Assembly: GCA_022113835.1 (NCBI GenBank)
Contig: JAILWY010000018.1
Location: 15,601,501-15,665,500, forward strand
Origin: Atopsyche davidsoni
Taxonomy: Eukaryota; Arthropoda; Insecta; Trichoptera; Hydrobiosidae
Direction of reading: 5' to 3'
Length of the DNA: 64,000 nucleotides
Shown here: positions 49,531-60,550 of the stretch, one piece after another
Position numbering within the stretch: position 1 is the first letter of the stretch
Layout: every line of letters starts with the position of its first letter
Program-made: the position numbers and the translations under genes
Notes under the pieces: model-generated
The model's input: only the letters and a program-made list of their open reading frames with translations
What the model was told of the DNA's origin: nothing
Database searches by the model: none

Positions 49531-49710
49531 CGCCGGAGTCCGCCGGTAGTCGGCCCGGAGTCGCCCGGAGCCGCCCAGAGCTGCCCAGAGCCGCCCGGAG
49601 AGACCCGGAGCCACCCGGAGCTGCCCGGAGCAGCCCGGAGCTGCCCAGAGCTGCCTGGAGCTGCTCGGAGCTACTTGGAGCTGCCCGGAGCTGCCCGGAG
49701 CTGCCCGGAG
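49531..49710 (+). repeat. 10-bp minisatellite, consensus CTGCCCGGAG
   Basis: Eighteen consecutive 10-bp units in unbroken phase, the first two degenerate, the last three identical. The minus-strand 76- and 96-aa frames that cross it translate the array and are rejected as genes. A GC-rich islet (49370-49530) precedes it. Confidence 0.95.
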
Positions 49711-49750
49711 GCCGGTGGGCGCTCGCCCGCCACCGGAGAGATAGCGCCAC

Positions 49751-51765
49751 GCGGCAGAACGAATTGAAAAATTGACAAAATTAAAATCTGTAAATAACTA
49801 CACGCCAACACAGGACCGAAACCGCTCACAGAAGCGATATTCCTTTATCCCTGAAAGAAAAATAGTTAATTTAGTGCAGCGCATCTACGTTAACAAATCA
49901 TCACCTCAACAAGCGTGTACTTGCGAAAAGTCTTCAATAGTGAGTCCATTATAATAAGATGCTTGAGAAAATAATAACTGTAAACTCTGCTTGCATATCC
50001 GCATAAAATATAAAATCAATATGACGAGCAGTAAGCTTTGGTTTTAAAAAGTTAGTGTGACATCATAATTTTAAAATAGTTCGGTACAGAGTGACTTCAG
50101 CAAATAAATAGATACACACAATTGTGCTTTTTTTTAAAACAACAATGATAAGCTTCTTCTGTAGACATTTTCTTGTCAGCACTTACTCAGCTAGATTACA
50201 GTTTTGGTAAGATTGAAAATAATTATTACTACGGAAATATACAGATATAAAGGTACCATCGATCCAATGAACTCAATATGTGCTTTCCATGGTGTTATAT
50301 TTAAACTTTTTTTTTCTCAATTTTATATGAGAAAACAAGGTTACTACTTGACTGTGTATTACACGCCCTTATCTAGTAAGTAGGTACACTATTTTCATTT
50401 GCTAGAATCATCGTAACATTTGTGACATCTTTAATTTAGAGTATTGTTTAACTGCCTCACTTTGCACTAGCCATATCATTATGTGCGTACATACACATCA
50501 ATTACAGTGTATTATTTAAACACATTTTGTTTTAAATACTTAACTGCCATTTTCAACAGAATTTTCAGAAACAAGCACCAAACCGGACTGATAAGAAATT
50601 GATAACGATGAAAAGTTTCTCGAGTGGTTGTTTTTCCAATTACTTCTGAGCTAGTTTTTAAAGTGATAACGCTTTGAAATGATATGAATAAAATACTGGA
50701 ATTAATGTTAAGTATACGAATACCTTGACCTATGATATTGAAATGATGAACTATAGTTACCAATTTTTTTTTATCAATTATGTAAATACTCTCATCTCTT
50801 CGTTATAATAATATGCAATTTTACCGAACTTTTTCATTTAAATTGACTCGCTTATTTTAATAAAAAATATTAATAAACTTATAGTTTTAATTTGTTCCCG
50901 CTTAATTAAATTAATTGTGTGTATAATTAGATACACCTTATATTCATATAAAAACTTAATATGTATAAAATTATATGACAGGTGTAAAAACATATTCGCA
51001 CATAATTTAAGTATAAAATCTTTACGTAAATATTCCCAGGACCCATCCAGATATGATTAATATCTTTTATATATTTTTTGTTTATATTCTTTATTAAATC
51101 TATTACACAAAATAGTGTTATCACTTTTAACTTATGTTTAGATCCTTTGTATTTGATTTTCTGTAACAATGGTGGCATGTAGTCCATGAAATACATTGAC
51201 AATAACCAAATGACTATAATTTATTACCTATCAATGAAACGTTTTACTTACTCAACAAATTAAAACATACATTAATAAGGTTTATCTACATTTCAGACTA
51301 ATATTGTAATTGTGAAACTATGTCTAAATTTAAAACATCGCACTTTAGCAAAGTTGTCTGAAAAAATCTGTTTAAATACAACTTTACTAAATAAACTAAA
51401 CAAACTAATAACTGACATATATACTGATTCTATAAATATTTTGGATGTTTTGAAAATATATTTTTTGTTAATCGTTACTACCGAAAAAAATTTCTCGATT
51501 TGTTTAGTAAAAAAATAGTTACAATTTGCAGTTTTATACAATGTTAATAAATATTTCATACAAAAAAAAATACCAGAAATTAGTCATGTGCATATCATCT
51601 GTGATATACATTGCGCCTGGGGTGTAATTACGTTGCATTTATTATTTCCTAGCTCGTTGATAACCTACACATAATCGCATTGCTACTTTAACTAAGGCAG
51701 GTTAATACTTAGATAATTATTATTTCCAAAGCTCAAAATATAAAATGCGAAGATAGCATAAGCAA
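49751..51765. other. AT-rich intergenic DNA, nothing supported
   Basis: Very AT-rich; frames of 60-91 aa (for example 50512-50763 and 50927-51202 on the minus strand) are Ile/Asn/Lys/Tyr-rich and domainless. Confidence 0.45.
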
Positions 51766-51769
51766 TTCA

Positions 51770-52010
51770 TTGTCCATGGCAGTAGTGCGTTTTCCGCGGA
51801 GAATATTGATGCCCTTATTACAGCGGCAGCACAGAAGCCAGCAGTCGCCTCATCAGCTGTCTCGTGTGAGACAATTTATAGGTCAAATGTCCAAATCCGT
51901 GACAGCATCCTTTGACCCTGTTACGAGCTCCTTGGCGGCGGAGACCAGGGGAGCCGAGCGAGGGGGCCGAACGCGGACTGGGGACCTTAAAAATTGCCCC
52001 GTCTTGAACA
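51770..52010. promoter_or_regulatory. GC-richer islet with SOX/homeodomain-like words
   Basis: Includes CATTGTCCATGG, CAGCTG and GACAATTTATAGG. The 92-aa frame (51770-52048) has no domain and no splice context. Candidate regulatory element. Confidence 0.3.
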
Positions 52011-52955
52011 AACGAAATGATCAACTGTCTCCTGTCAATTTATATTAGATATTCGAATAGTTGTGGTACTCATTACCTTTTATTCTAAAATCTATATATT
52101 TTTTTGCTTATGTGTTTTATTCATTATATTCAGTTTGTTAATTAACATTCAGTGCGAACTTATAACTCGAACTCCAGCTAAATAAAGACATTTTACTTCC
52201 AAGCTGTCGGATCAATAATGTATCTACTTGAATAATGCTAATCAAGTTGTTATTTAAGAGGAGTTAGAAGCTATTTTGCTACCTTTGTTTATTTATTTTG
52301 AATAAAATAAAGTTTTTATAAATATAATTATTTGCAATCTTTAAAAGTTAGGTATGAAGCAACAATAAAACATTGCTCGTATTTTTAACGATTATGTGTG
52401 AAAACCAAGTAGATAACACAATTTTTTTATACAAATCATCAGATAAATGTATTTGGGAGTTACTAAGTAAACAGTAGTTCTAAATAATTGAGTATTTAGA
52501 AAGTGTAATCATGCAATATATTATAACTACATGGGGTCCTCCAACAAACATCTCATTGTGGTCATGTAAATCCAAATCGTAGACGGCTATTCAAAATTTT
52601 ATTATATATTTATAATGCTTTTCTGGTTGATTGTTTATTAGATATTTATATTTGTATTAAAATTTAAGTGTGTAATTAATTTTATATGGTATAATAAACC
52701 ATGTTTTAGTAAAATGTATATACGCATATACGTGTGTATTTGTAAACTATTAATTGATCATTGTCATTCATATAAAAATATTTATTTTTCTTGTTTAAAA
52801 TTATTTTAAAATATGATAACAAATATAAACATTACGAAATACTACGAATGCATAAATACATATAAAAATATGAATGCAAATCGTAGCGACTTCTTAATTA
52901 TTAAAGCAAATACAAATAGTTTTGTATTCACTTTGAAATGATAAATATGTATAAT
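52011..52955. other. AT-rich intergenic DNA with octamer
   Basis: A perfect octamer ATGCAAAT lies at 52874-52881. No gene or repeat seen. Confidence 0.4.
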
Positions 52956-52959
52956 ACAA

Positions 52960-53600
52960 CGCCCGCACAGATTGATTGTCTTGCGGTGAGTTTAACAATT
53001 GCAGCGACGCACTAGAGCCCGGTATGGATCGCGGAGCGCCCATAGCTTCACTTCCCTTCAAATAAAATATTTAAATTCATACAAAATATTCAGAAATTAT
53101 GACGCGGCAGTGACCCTTCGCGGCACAACAGCGGCCGGGTTGGCCGCCGCGGTGCCACGAGCGACCCACCAATTGGCTCCATATTTTTCATTTATGTTAA
53201 TTGATGTTAATTTAATTCAAGGTCAAGTTCGATTCAAGTTTAACTATACGGAGTAAAAAAAAAACTATACGTGGAAGGTATGCATAACTTAAATATTGTA
53301 ATCCCGCGCGCTTTTCACTGTTTTGAAATGCAAATTCGCTACGCATTTTTGGGAAGCTCTGCGGCGGTGCCGCCACTGGATCGGCAGGTCTCGTGGCTCC
53401 CTAGCCCAGCCCAGTCCAGCCCAGCCCAGCCCAGCCCAGCCCAGCCCAGCCCAGCCCAGCCCAGCCCACCCCAGCCCACCCCAGCCCAGCTTTGCATATT
53501 GCGGTTGTTACACCTTCCTCCATGTTATTGTTTTTTTTTTGTCTTCTGCATCTGATGAGATTGACCTAACGGTGAAACATTTGCATTTTAAAAATAGCAT
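52960..53600. promoter_or_regulatory. Islet with two octamers flanking a minisatellite
   Basis: GC-richer 52970-53180, then octamers ATGCAAAT at 53328-53335 and ATTTGCAT at 53579-53586 in opposite orientation, with the CCCAG array between. POU sites this close are compatible with Vvl binding, though octamers are not rare in AT-rich DNA. Confidence 0.3.
53404..53490 (+). repeat. Pentanucleotide minisatellite (CCCAG)n
   Basis: About 17 tandem CCCAG units with a few CCCAC and TCCAG variants. The 94- and 133-aa frames over this region are translations of the array. Confidence 0.95.
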
Positions 53601-53621
53601 CGTCGATTATAATGCAAGCAT

Positions 53622-53624
<3 letters not shown>

Positions 53625-53680
<56 letters not shown>
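53625..53680. repeat. (AT)28 microsatellite
   Basis: Uninterrupted alternating AT for 56 bp. Confidence 0.98.
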
Positions 53681-53683
<3 letters not shown>

Positions 53684-56600
53684 CTAAGCGTATACATGAA
53701 GTTTGGTTGATATTTTTAGAATGATAATTTTAGCTAGCACGTGTTTTTTCTGTATGAATGAAATACATCTACCTTTCAGACGAAATATTATTTATAGCAA
53801 TAAAGCTATGTATAAAAATATTTTTTTAATCCTCTGTTTTCATGTTCCTACGAAAAGAATGAATGTATTTAATCACAAATTAATAAATAATGTGTATTGT
53901 TCGATGTGTAGTTTTTTTTTTATTATTGAACCTTTTCTCTTAAATACGTAATTAATTTTAGTGTATTTTAGATATTCTGATATCAATGAATGCACTCGAT
54001 TTTTTTCAACAACAGGGCGAAATAATTCCACTGACAGTAAACACCAAAATGCACTGCTGTATACTTTGATCACACAATTTCCTTGTTTTTATAAAAGCAA
54101 CCATTTAGATATTTAGAACATAAACACAAAAAAAACTACCGCTGTATATAACTAAAATAATAGGTATTATTTTAGATTTACATGTTTAAACTATTGAAAT
54201 GACGGAACATTCAAAACATTTATATTCGCAGTTAAATGAAATTGCAATACAATCATAATTTAATCATTAAAAACACTCTGCTCTTAAGATACTTGCAGAT
54301 TCGTAAGGTCACCAAAATGTTTACTTTTATATTACAGCAAATGATTTGGGTCAATGATCATTTCAAAAACGTCACCCACAATAATGTCTGTAATTGTTTT
54401 AGCAGACACACTAAAGCTGGCCATCTGCTTCAGTACCTAATCTCCACATCGCGACATCTGAATACGTGAGATTCTTCAGAAACAAATACAAAATATCACG
54501 AAACAATTGTTTTTGAAATGATATCTATTTATCCATACCGATGAGAAGGATTGTTATAAATTGATCAACAAAATAACTTATAAAATCGTTTGAGTTATCA
54601 TTGAGGGTAGTCGAACATATATTAAATCTGCATTCTTACTATGCAGTTATCCATTAGATGATTTTAATATTCTGTATTTTTAAAACACTTAGCAAATATC
54701 CTACATAGTTAGTATTGAGATTTAAATATTTTAATACTAAAATCATCAACAATTTGTTAAAAATATTTTACGTTTTAATTCATAAGTATCGAGCAGAGAT
54801 AATATTTTATTTGCTAAATATGCACTTCAGCTGATATTAAATAATATTTATCAATCTCAATATCATTCAGATCGCACGGTAGCAATACATGTGCCACTTA
54901 TTAAAAAAAACATGAATTCAAACACTATAATTGAAAAGCATTGACAGCTTCACCTGCCTGCTCGAGTATTCTAAGATCTTCACTTTCATCACAAAACAGA
55001 TAACGAATGGAAGACATGTTGCATCTCATGCGACTGATGGACTGTAAACATAAACACCTCAATGTATTTACATGTTGTTTATACTCTTGTTACCATTTTA
55101 AAAATTGTTACTTGTAAATCAGACAAATATTGTTATACGTCAAGAATGAAAATTGTATCAAAGGAACATTTAAAAAACACCAATGACATTAAAAATATTC
55201 ATACATTCAATTAAATGTAGGATTTTCAAGAATATGATATGTATTCCACATTAATGCATAGTGTGATCGGATGGGAGAGGAGTATTTGTATAAATCAAAA
55301 TCAAGCATGTTTAATAAAAGTGTGTCATTTTATTTTTATTCAATTTATAATTATTGTAATTCGTATTTTATTTCATTATATGTATAGCAATATGATATAT
55401 ATAATAACACATATACAACGCACCAATCAGAAATAATGCCGTTAAAAGAAGTTTAAAACAGAGAACAGAAACTCAGTCCTATAAGCTAACCCTTACGTCA
55501 GGGCAGTCGCCCGCTAACTTATGTACACGCAAATATGCGACACTTAAAAACTGAATCTTTTCTTATTTACAAATTGAAAACTATTACACAAACATTTAAC
55601 CGTGAATTTTCGACAGATGGTAACATTTTAACATAGTTATTTCGATAATATATAATCTGTATACATTTTTTTCTCGTTATCAAAAACTTTATTGGCATAA
55701 AATGAAAATCTAACTGCAAAGGATAAAATCTAAACATTGAAAAAATAAAGATTAATGTTGAATCCCTTCGACGTCGAATCGAATTGCTCGATGGCTAGCT
55801 GATGGTTGAATCGATAGACAGAAAATATAAAGGTTTGCTTCGCGACCCGCTGCCGAGCTGCTTCGCGGAATAGTTACTGCATATAATATTATTTGATATT
55901 CGACAGTACAATAATATCACAATTCGACTTCGATTCGAGGGAAGCCCTCCTAGAAAGTGACGCTCAGTCTACAAAGTTTACCGCAAAACAAATTCAGTTG
56001 ACATATTGTTTACGGCTTTCGCTATATTCAATTGCATTATCACATTTTTTCGTTTACCTACCTACATTAAGTACTCAAATTATGATCAGCGACACATATT
56101 ACATATTACCCTTCTTCTTTACATTTCGGCTTTAGATTTTTACAAATCGTCACATAATAAATACGGGCCAGCCTCTTACAAACCAAAAATATATTTTATA
56201 AACATTGCGTGCTGGAAATTGCCATTTTTAACAAAAGACGAAACCCGATAAATTAATATTATTTTAAAGAATCAAATATGCTTTTATATCGCGAAATCAT
56301 ATTTTATCAAAATATATTTTTACTACCGAAAGAACTTTTTCAGGCGCAATTCTGTGAAAATTGGTTTCTTTGAAAACGTCTATTTTAAGTTGTAACCAAA
56401 ACTAAAGTCAATAAAGCAAAATTTCATTGAAAATGCAGGCAATTCGGGATCTAATTGTATTAAAAATAGCATCACAATAACATTCAACGTGTTGTGTTGA
56501 ATTAGATACAGATTTTGACACACGGCGTTATAAACACCTTCAAGTTATATTTTTTGTATTCCCTACCAAAAAAACAACACATAAATAAGCCAAGTGGGGC

Positions 56601-57355
56601 AAGATTCCTTAAGCAATCATAAATGTCATTTAATAAAATTAATTCCCTGGCGCAAGTGTCGAACCGGTTAGTGTAAAATGCGGATTCCCGGGCGGTTTTG
56701 AGGTTCGTGAGACATCGGAACTCTTTTCAGATACCAAATTTAAATCGATTTATTTCAGAATTTCTCTTACATTGACGTGATAGTTACACAGCTAAAAATG
56801 AGTTTACCCACACTCTGTGCGGTTCGAGCTTTGATCACAGTGGATGTCATTTGGGGAGTGATCAATTTACGGTACGACCGCTGACTCAGATTTTAGGATA
56901 GCACAAAACACTAGTATTTCGATGTGCAGGAATACTCGACGTAAGGAGCTTGAGTGAATCTTAAATGGACATGTGTACCTCTGAAGGAGAGTGGCGAGCG
57001 CATCGCTCGAGCACTGCGACGGGCCTTCACTGAACACAACGCAGTAGGTCTGGCATCGACTCAACAAGATAAGCGATCAACTTCAAATCAAAACAACAAT
57101 TGGCTAAGATTCTCACTGTGCTTCAATACGCGACATTTATATTTCCACTATCACCTTTGCGATTGTTTTATCACTTGCAAAAAAATATTAATTGTTAATA
57201 TAATAATATAGAGTTACACATAAGTTAAAACACTTTAGGGATACTTTTATGCTCTTCTTATTAAAACTATCATCGAGATCTGAATTTAAAAAAATATAAA
57301 AAACAGAAATATTCAATACAATAAACGTGCGTCGATTCAACTCTGTAGATAAGTA
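53681..57355. other. AT-rich intergenic DNA
   Basis: Mostly AT-rich. Small GC-richer patches at 54360-54470, 55770-55870 (with the palindrome TTCGACGTCGAA at 55767-55778) and 56930-57065. Frames of 60-85 aa have no domains. Confidence 0.4.
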
Positions 57356-57359
57356 CGGA

Positions 57360-57660
57360 TAGAGAAGTAACACTATGTCAGTTTTTCCTTCGAGAACCGA
57401 GAATGTACGCAGTACGGATAATCCGGTGGTTTTGTTTTATGAAAGACACTGAATTCATTTGCGTGTCGAAAAGCGGACATGATTCTTTGCGCTGTCAATT
57501 TGACGTGTCCGTAGAAATCATAACGACAAGACTGCGGCGGCCGGCGAGGACTTCGGGCGCGGCCGTCCCGCCCGTCCGCGAACTGTCGCCTGCGCTACAA
57601 TACTTAGGCAAATATCTAAAATTAAATATTCTGCAAACAATAACTCCACTTTACTTTTAA
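57360..57660. promoter_or_regulatory. Islet about 1 kb beyond the vvl 3' end
   Basis: Contains GGATAATCCGG (Otd/Bicoid-type core), CATTTGCGTG (octamer variant), CTGTCAATTTGACG (Meis/Hth-like near-palindrome) and a GC-rich patch at 57530-57600. The 85-aa frame here has no domain. Candidate proximal 3' enhancer. Confidence 0.35.
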
Positions 57661-58458
57661 GGACTAGGTTTGGTCAGAGTACTCGATCGCGAACAAGGTG
57701 GCAACTCAGTGACCTCTCTCTCTAACTCGACACTTCAATGGAAATATTGCCATGCTTTATTATGACTCAATGTGCAAAGTTATGCAAAATATACTTACGT
57801 GTATATAAATAAAAACAATAGGGTTACTCTAAATATTTACAAAAGACGATATAAGACCGATCTGTGAATGACAAAATACGAATAAACATAAATAAAAGTT
57901 TGCACGTTACATTAACTTCTCGTAGGTACTTTTTTACTGCGAAAATACATAGGAAAATATTACCGACGATTCTCTAATTTTTGTGTGTCAAGTAACTTTG
58001 AATTGTTCCGTTTAAATGTAAATAATTTTTAACAAAAGTACATAAATACAAATATTCACTCAAGACTGGTGTATACTGGCGTTACATAAAAATAAAAAAT
58101 ACCGAAAAGACCACAAATAAAAGCGAAATATTCGGAGATCAATGAGAAAGTAATCATCACCTCCGCCGTACCACCGCTGCCAAATCAAAATAACATGTTT
58201 TTTTTCGTTTTTAGATTTATAATAAAAAAATTCTTAAGATATTTTGGTTCGGTACTTTTTATCTGGCCTTAAGCTTAACACTTTGTATGTCCTTATTTGC
58301 AATGGGCAATGTTACCTTAAATATTAAACAAGTCAACAATGTACTACTCTCACAAACGAAAATCTGACAATTGTACATTCAATATATGAATCTTTACCTT
58401 ATATTTACAAACTTTATTATTTACAACTTAACTATGACTATTCGTCTTTGTAAAAAGT
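57661..58458. other. AT-rich DNA downstream of vvl
   Basis: AT-rich. On the minus strand it holds two UGUAAAUA words (58402-58409 and 58418-58425) and another AATAAA (58413-58418), which would matter only if the vvl transcript extends past 58459. Confidence 0.4.
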
Positions 58459-58468
58459 TTTATTTATT
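58459..58468 (-). terminator. Overlapping polyadenylation signals AATAAATAAA
   Basis: The minus strand reads AATAAATAAA, two overlapping copies of AATAAA, at the point where composition falls from GC-rich to AT-rich about 450 nt after the vvl stop. A second AATAAA lies at 58413-58418. This is the best candidate 3' end of vvl, but the hexamer is frequent in AT-rich DNA. Confidence 0.45.
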
Positions 58469-58917
58469 CAGATTTTATCGAGAGCTGAAAGTCCTTCGGG
58501 GCGTTTCACTCCACAGTCTGGGCCCCACTGAATAACGACGGCCATCACTTGTGCTCGGGTCGGGAAGGGAAGACGAGCCGCGGGAGCCGCGGACCCGCGC
58601 CCCGGCGGCGCGCCGGCAGGATGCTCTTTGTGATCTTCTCGCCTACATCTGCGAGAGGTCTTCCGCTCTCGCTCCTCTGTCACGTCGCTTCATCTTTCAC
58701 AATGGACTCGGCGAGAGTCGCAGGCGGAAACGGCGGGCGAAAGACGAGCGCGCGGATCCTGCGGCGGCGGCGCCCCGGCGAGGAGGCGGAACGGAAAAGT
58801 AACAAAGGGCGCTCACCTCGGGGCGCGGGGCGGGGGCGGGGGCGGCCGGCCGAGCTAAGGGTTGTTATCGTCCGGGCACAAGAAATGTCTGTCGAGGGGA
58901 GCCCAGCAGGCTAACTG
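58459..58917 (-). other. vvl: Probable vvl 3' untranslated region
   Basis: From the TAA stop to the first overlapping polyadenylation signals there are about 455 nt, GC-rich for the first 400 and then sharply AT-rich. The composition step at about 58,500 fits the end of the conserved transcript. The AT-rich DNA just beyond (58402-58425) has two UGUAAAUA Pumilio-type sites and another AATAAA at 58413-58418 on the same strand, so a longer 3' UTR is possible. Confidence 0.5.
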
Positions 58918-60060
58918 TTAGTGCGCCGCCAGCTGGTGGCCGGCCATGGCCTGAGGGGACAGCATGGGCGGGCTGTGGGAGTGCGAATGCGAGTGCGGGC
59001 CCAGCGGACTGCCGTGCAGCTCGTGGTGGCCGTAGTGCATGGGCGCGCCCATCCCGTCCATCATGTCCCCGCCCAGCGTGTTGGGCGGCGTCATGCGCTT
59101 CTCCTTCTGCCGCCGGTTGCAGAACCACACGCGCACCACCTCCTTCTCCAGCTGCAGCGAGTCCGCCAGACTCGTGATCTCCTGCGCCGAGGGCTTGGGC
59201 TGCTTGTGGAAGTGCTGCTCGAGGGCTCCCTTCACGGACACCTCGATGCTCGTCCTCTTTTTTCTCTTTCTGCCCTGAGCGGCGATCTTGTCTATGCTGG
59301 TCGGCGAGCCGGTCGTGGAGTCGGCTTCCTCGAGCCACTTCTGCAGCAGCGGCTTCAGCTTGCACATGTTCTTGAAGCTGAGCTGTAACGCTTCGAAGCG
59401 GCAGATCGTGGTCTGCGAGAAGACGTTGCCGTAGAGGGTCCCGAGCGCGAGGCCCACGTCGGCCTGCGTGAAGCCGAGCTTTATGCGGCGCTGCTTGAAC
59501 TGCTTGGCGAAGGCCTCCAGGTCGTCGGACGTGGGCGTGTCCTCCTCGCCGCTGAGGTCGCGCTCCTGCGGCAGGTGGTGGTGCAGCGCCGGCGAGGGCT
59601 GCAGGTCGCGCAGGGAGGGGTGCAGCGGGCCGCCGTGCTGCGGGTGCGCGTGCAGCATGCCGTTGACGTGGTACTGCAGCGGAGACCCGCCGCCGTAGTG
59701 CGAGACCACGGGCGCGTGCCACGCGTGCGGGCTGGCCACGGGCTGCTGGTGGTGGCGCGCCTCGGGCGGCGGCTTGACGTCGGCGTGGTGCGGGTGGTGG
59801 TGGTGCACGGCCCAGGGGTCGGCGGGCGGCAGCGCGGCCCAGTGGCCCAGCGCGGGGGCGTGCGCCACGTGACCGGGCGAGCCCTGACCGTGGTGGCCGT
59901 GGTGGCCGTGCAGGTGGTGGTGGTGCTGGTACTTCATGTCCGTGGCGTCGGCGGCGGAGCGCGGGCTGGCGGCCGAGGAGTGGTAGCCGCCCGGCAGCAT
60001 GCCCAGCCCGTCCAGGTCGCCGGGCGCGGGCGCCGCGCTCATGTACGAGGTGGCCGCCAT
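58918..60060 (-). CDS. vvl: Class III POU-homeodomain transcription factor (Vvl/Drifter, POU-M1 type), single exon
   Basis: A 380-aa open frame runs from ATG at 60060 to TAA at 58918. A POU-specific domain lies at about residues 173-247 ([19 protein letters not shown], then [19 protein letters not shown]). A 17-residue linker and a POU homeodomain at 265-324 follow, ending in the recognition helix [13 protein letters not shown] with the POU-type Cys at homeodomain position 50 (residue 314) and Asn51 (315). The basic run RKRKKR at the start of the homeodomain is a likely nuclear signal. The N-terminus (MAATSYM) and the His-rich low-complexity arms (residues 46-58, 86-92, 356-363) fit insect Vvl and Bombyx POU-M1/SGF-3. 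Known family role: nuclear activator binding ATGCAAAT-like sites, acting in trachea, nervous system, prothoracic gland and, in silkworm, silk gland. Coding DNA is very GC-rich against AT-rich surroundings. Lack of introns is typical of class III POU genes. No frameshift or missing key residue is seen. The start is chosen because MAATSYM is conserved in the family and no upstream in-frame extension is needed. Confidence 0.97.
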   Translation of the reverse strand: MAATSYMSAAPAPGDLDGLGMLPGGYHSSAASPRSAADATDMKYQHHHHLHGHHGHHGQGSPGHVAHAPALGHWAALPPADPWAVHHHHPHHADVKPPPEARHHQQPVASPHAWHAPVVSHYGGGSPLQYHVNGMLHAHPQHGGPLHPSLRDLQPSPALHHHLPQERDLSGEEDTPTSDDLEAFAKQFKQRRIKLGFTQADVGLALGTLYGNVFSQTTICRFEALQLSFKNMCKLKPLLQKWLEEADSTTGSPTSIDKIAAQGRKRKKRTSIEVSVKGALEQHFHKQPKPSAQEITSLADSLQLEKEVVRVWFCNRRQKEKRMTPPNTLGGDMMDGMGAPMHYGHHELHGSPLGPHSHSHSHSPPMLSPQAMAGHQLAAH

Positions 60061-60396
60061 CGCCCCGTACCGCAGCTCCGCCGAGGAAGGCGTCTTGTAC
60101 GTTTCGAAGGCTCTCGCAAGCCTTCCGTCTCTCTGGGAAAAATCTATGATAGCGCTTTGCGTATCCGTCGGTGGTCACAGTCGCGGCCGCCCGTCGCTCA
60201 TGGTGTAGCATAGGGCGCGAGGGCTCGGACGGGGGCGCGGGCGCGCGCGGGGGCCGGGGGCATCACACGTCACTCGGCACTCACTGGGCACTCGCGGCGT
60301 CACGACACTGCGGCGGGGCGGCTCGGCGACTCGGGACTCGGGACTCGGCGACTCGGCGACTGTGCTCGCTGCTGCCTGCGCGCGCTCCGGACTGGG

Positions 60397-60401
60397 ACTG
60401 A
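60397..60401 (-). promoter_or_regulatory. Possible arthropod initiator (TCAGT) of vvl
   Basis: The minus strand reads TTCAGTC here, matching the arthropod initiator consensus TCAGT with the A at 60399. It lies about 70 bp downstream of the nearest CCAAT box and about 340 bp before the ATG. No downstream promoter element was seen at +28 to +33. The pentamer is common, so this is only a candidate start site. Confidence 0.3.
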
Positions 60402-60467
60402 AGGCGGCGGCCGGAGGAGCCGCGGCCCGGGCGCCCGCCCCTCGGCGCGGGGGGGGCGCGGCCGCGC

Positions 60468-60512
60468 ATTGGCCCGCCGGCTCCGTGACGTCACGCGCCG
60501 CGCCGCTATTGG
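60468..60512 (-). promoter_or_regulatory. CCAAT - CRE - CCAAT module of the vvl promoter
   Basis: Read in the vvl direction there are CCAAT boxes at 60512-60508 (CCAATAGC) and 60472-60468 (CCAATGCG), spaced 40 bp apart. Between them is a perfect palindromic CRE, TGACGTCA, at 60486-60493. CCAAT boxes are bound by NF-Y and CRE by CREB/ATF-type bZIP proteins. All three sit 70-115 bp before the proposed initiator, a normal proximal-promoter distance. The motifs are seen; their use is inferred. Confidence 0.55.
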
Positions 60513-60550
60513 CCGGAGCGCGGAGGGGCGCCCGCCGCCGAGTCCGGCCC

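Larger units (their letters stand above)
60061..60545 (-). promoter_or_regulatory. vvl: vvl 5' leader and CpG-rich proximal promoter
   Basis: The roughly 485 bp upstream of the vvl ATG is extremely GC- and CpG-rich and ends abruptly in AT-rich DNA near 60550. It holds two CCAAT boxes, a palindromic CRE and a possible initiator, described separately. No TATA box was seen at a suitable distance. A short run of GACTCGG-like units lies at about 60321-60362. If transcription starts near 60399, the 5' leader is about 340 nt. The boundary between leader and promoter is inferred; no transcript evidence is available. Confidence 0.65.

Noticed and set aside
49324..49750. 76- and 96-aa minus-strand frames with Ser-Ser-Gly repeats
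   Set aside because: Translation of the 10-bp minisatellite.
53271..53724. 94- and 133-aa frames with Pro-Ser-Pro-Ala-Gln repeats
   Set aside because: Translation of the CCCAG array followed by the AT microsatellite.
58865..60211. 448-aa open frame on the same strand as vvl
   Set aside because: It is an out-of-frame reading of the vvl coding region and leader; the Ala/Arg/Pro-rich translation has no domains, while the overlapping frame encodes a perfect POU protein. High GC suppresses stops.
58921..60213. Long plus-strand frames (155, 212 aa) antisense to vvl
   Set aside because: Translations are Val/Arg/His-rich shadows of the GC-rich coding strand; no domain and no promoter evidence.
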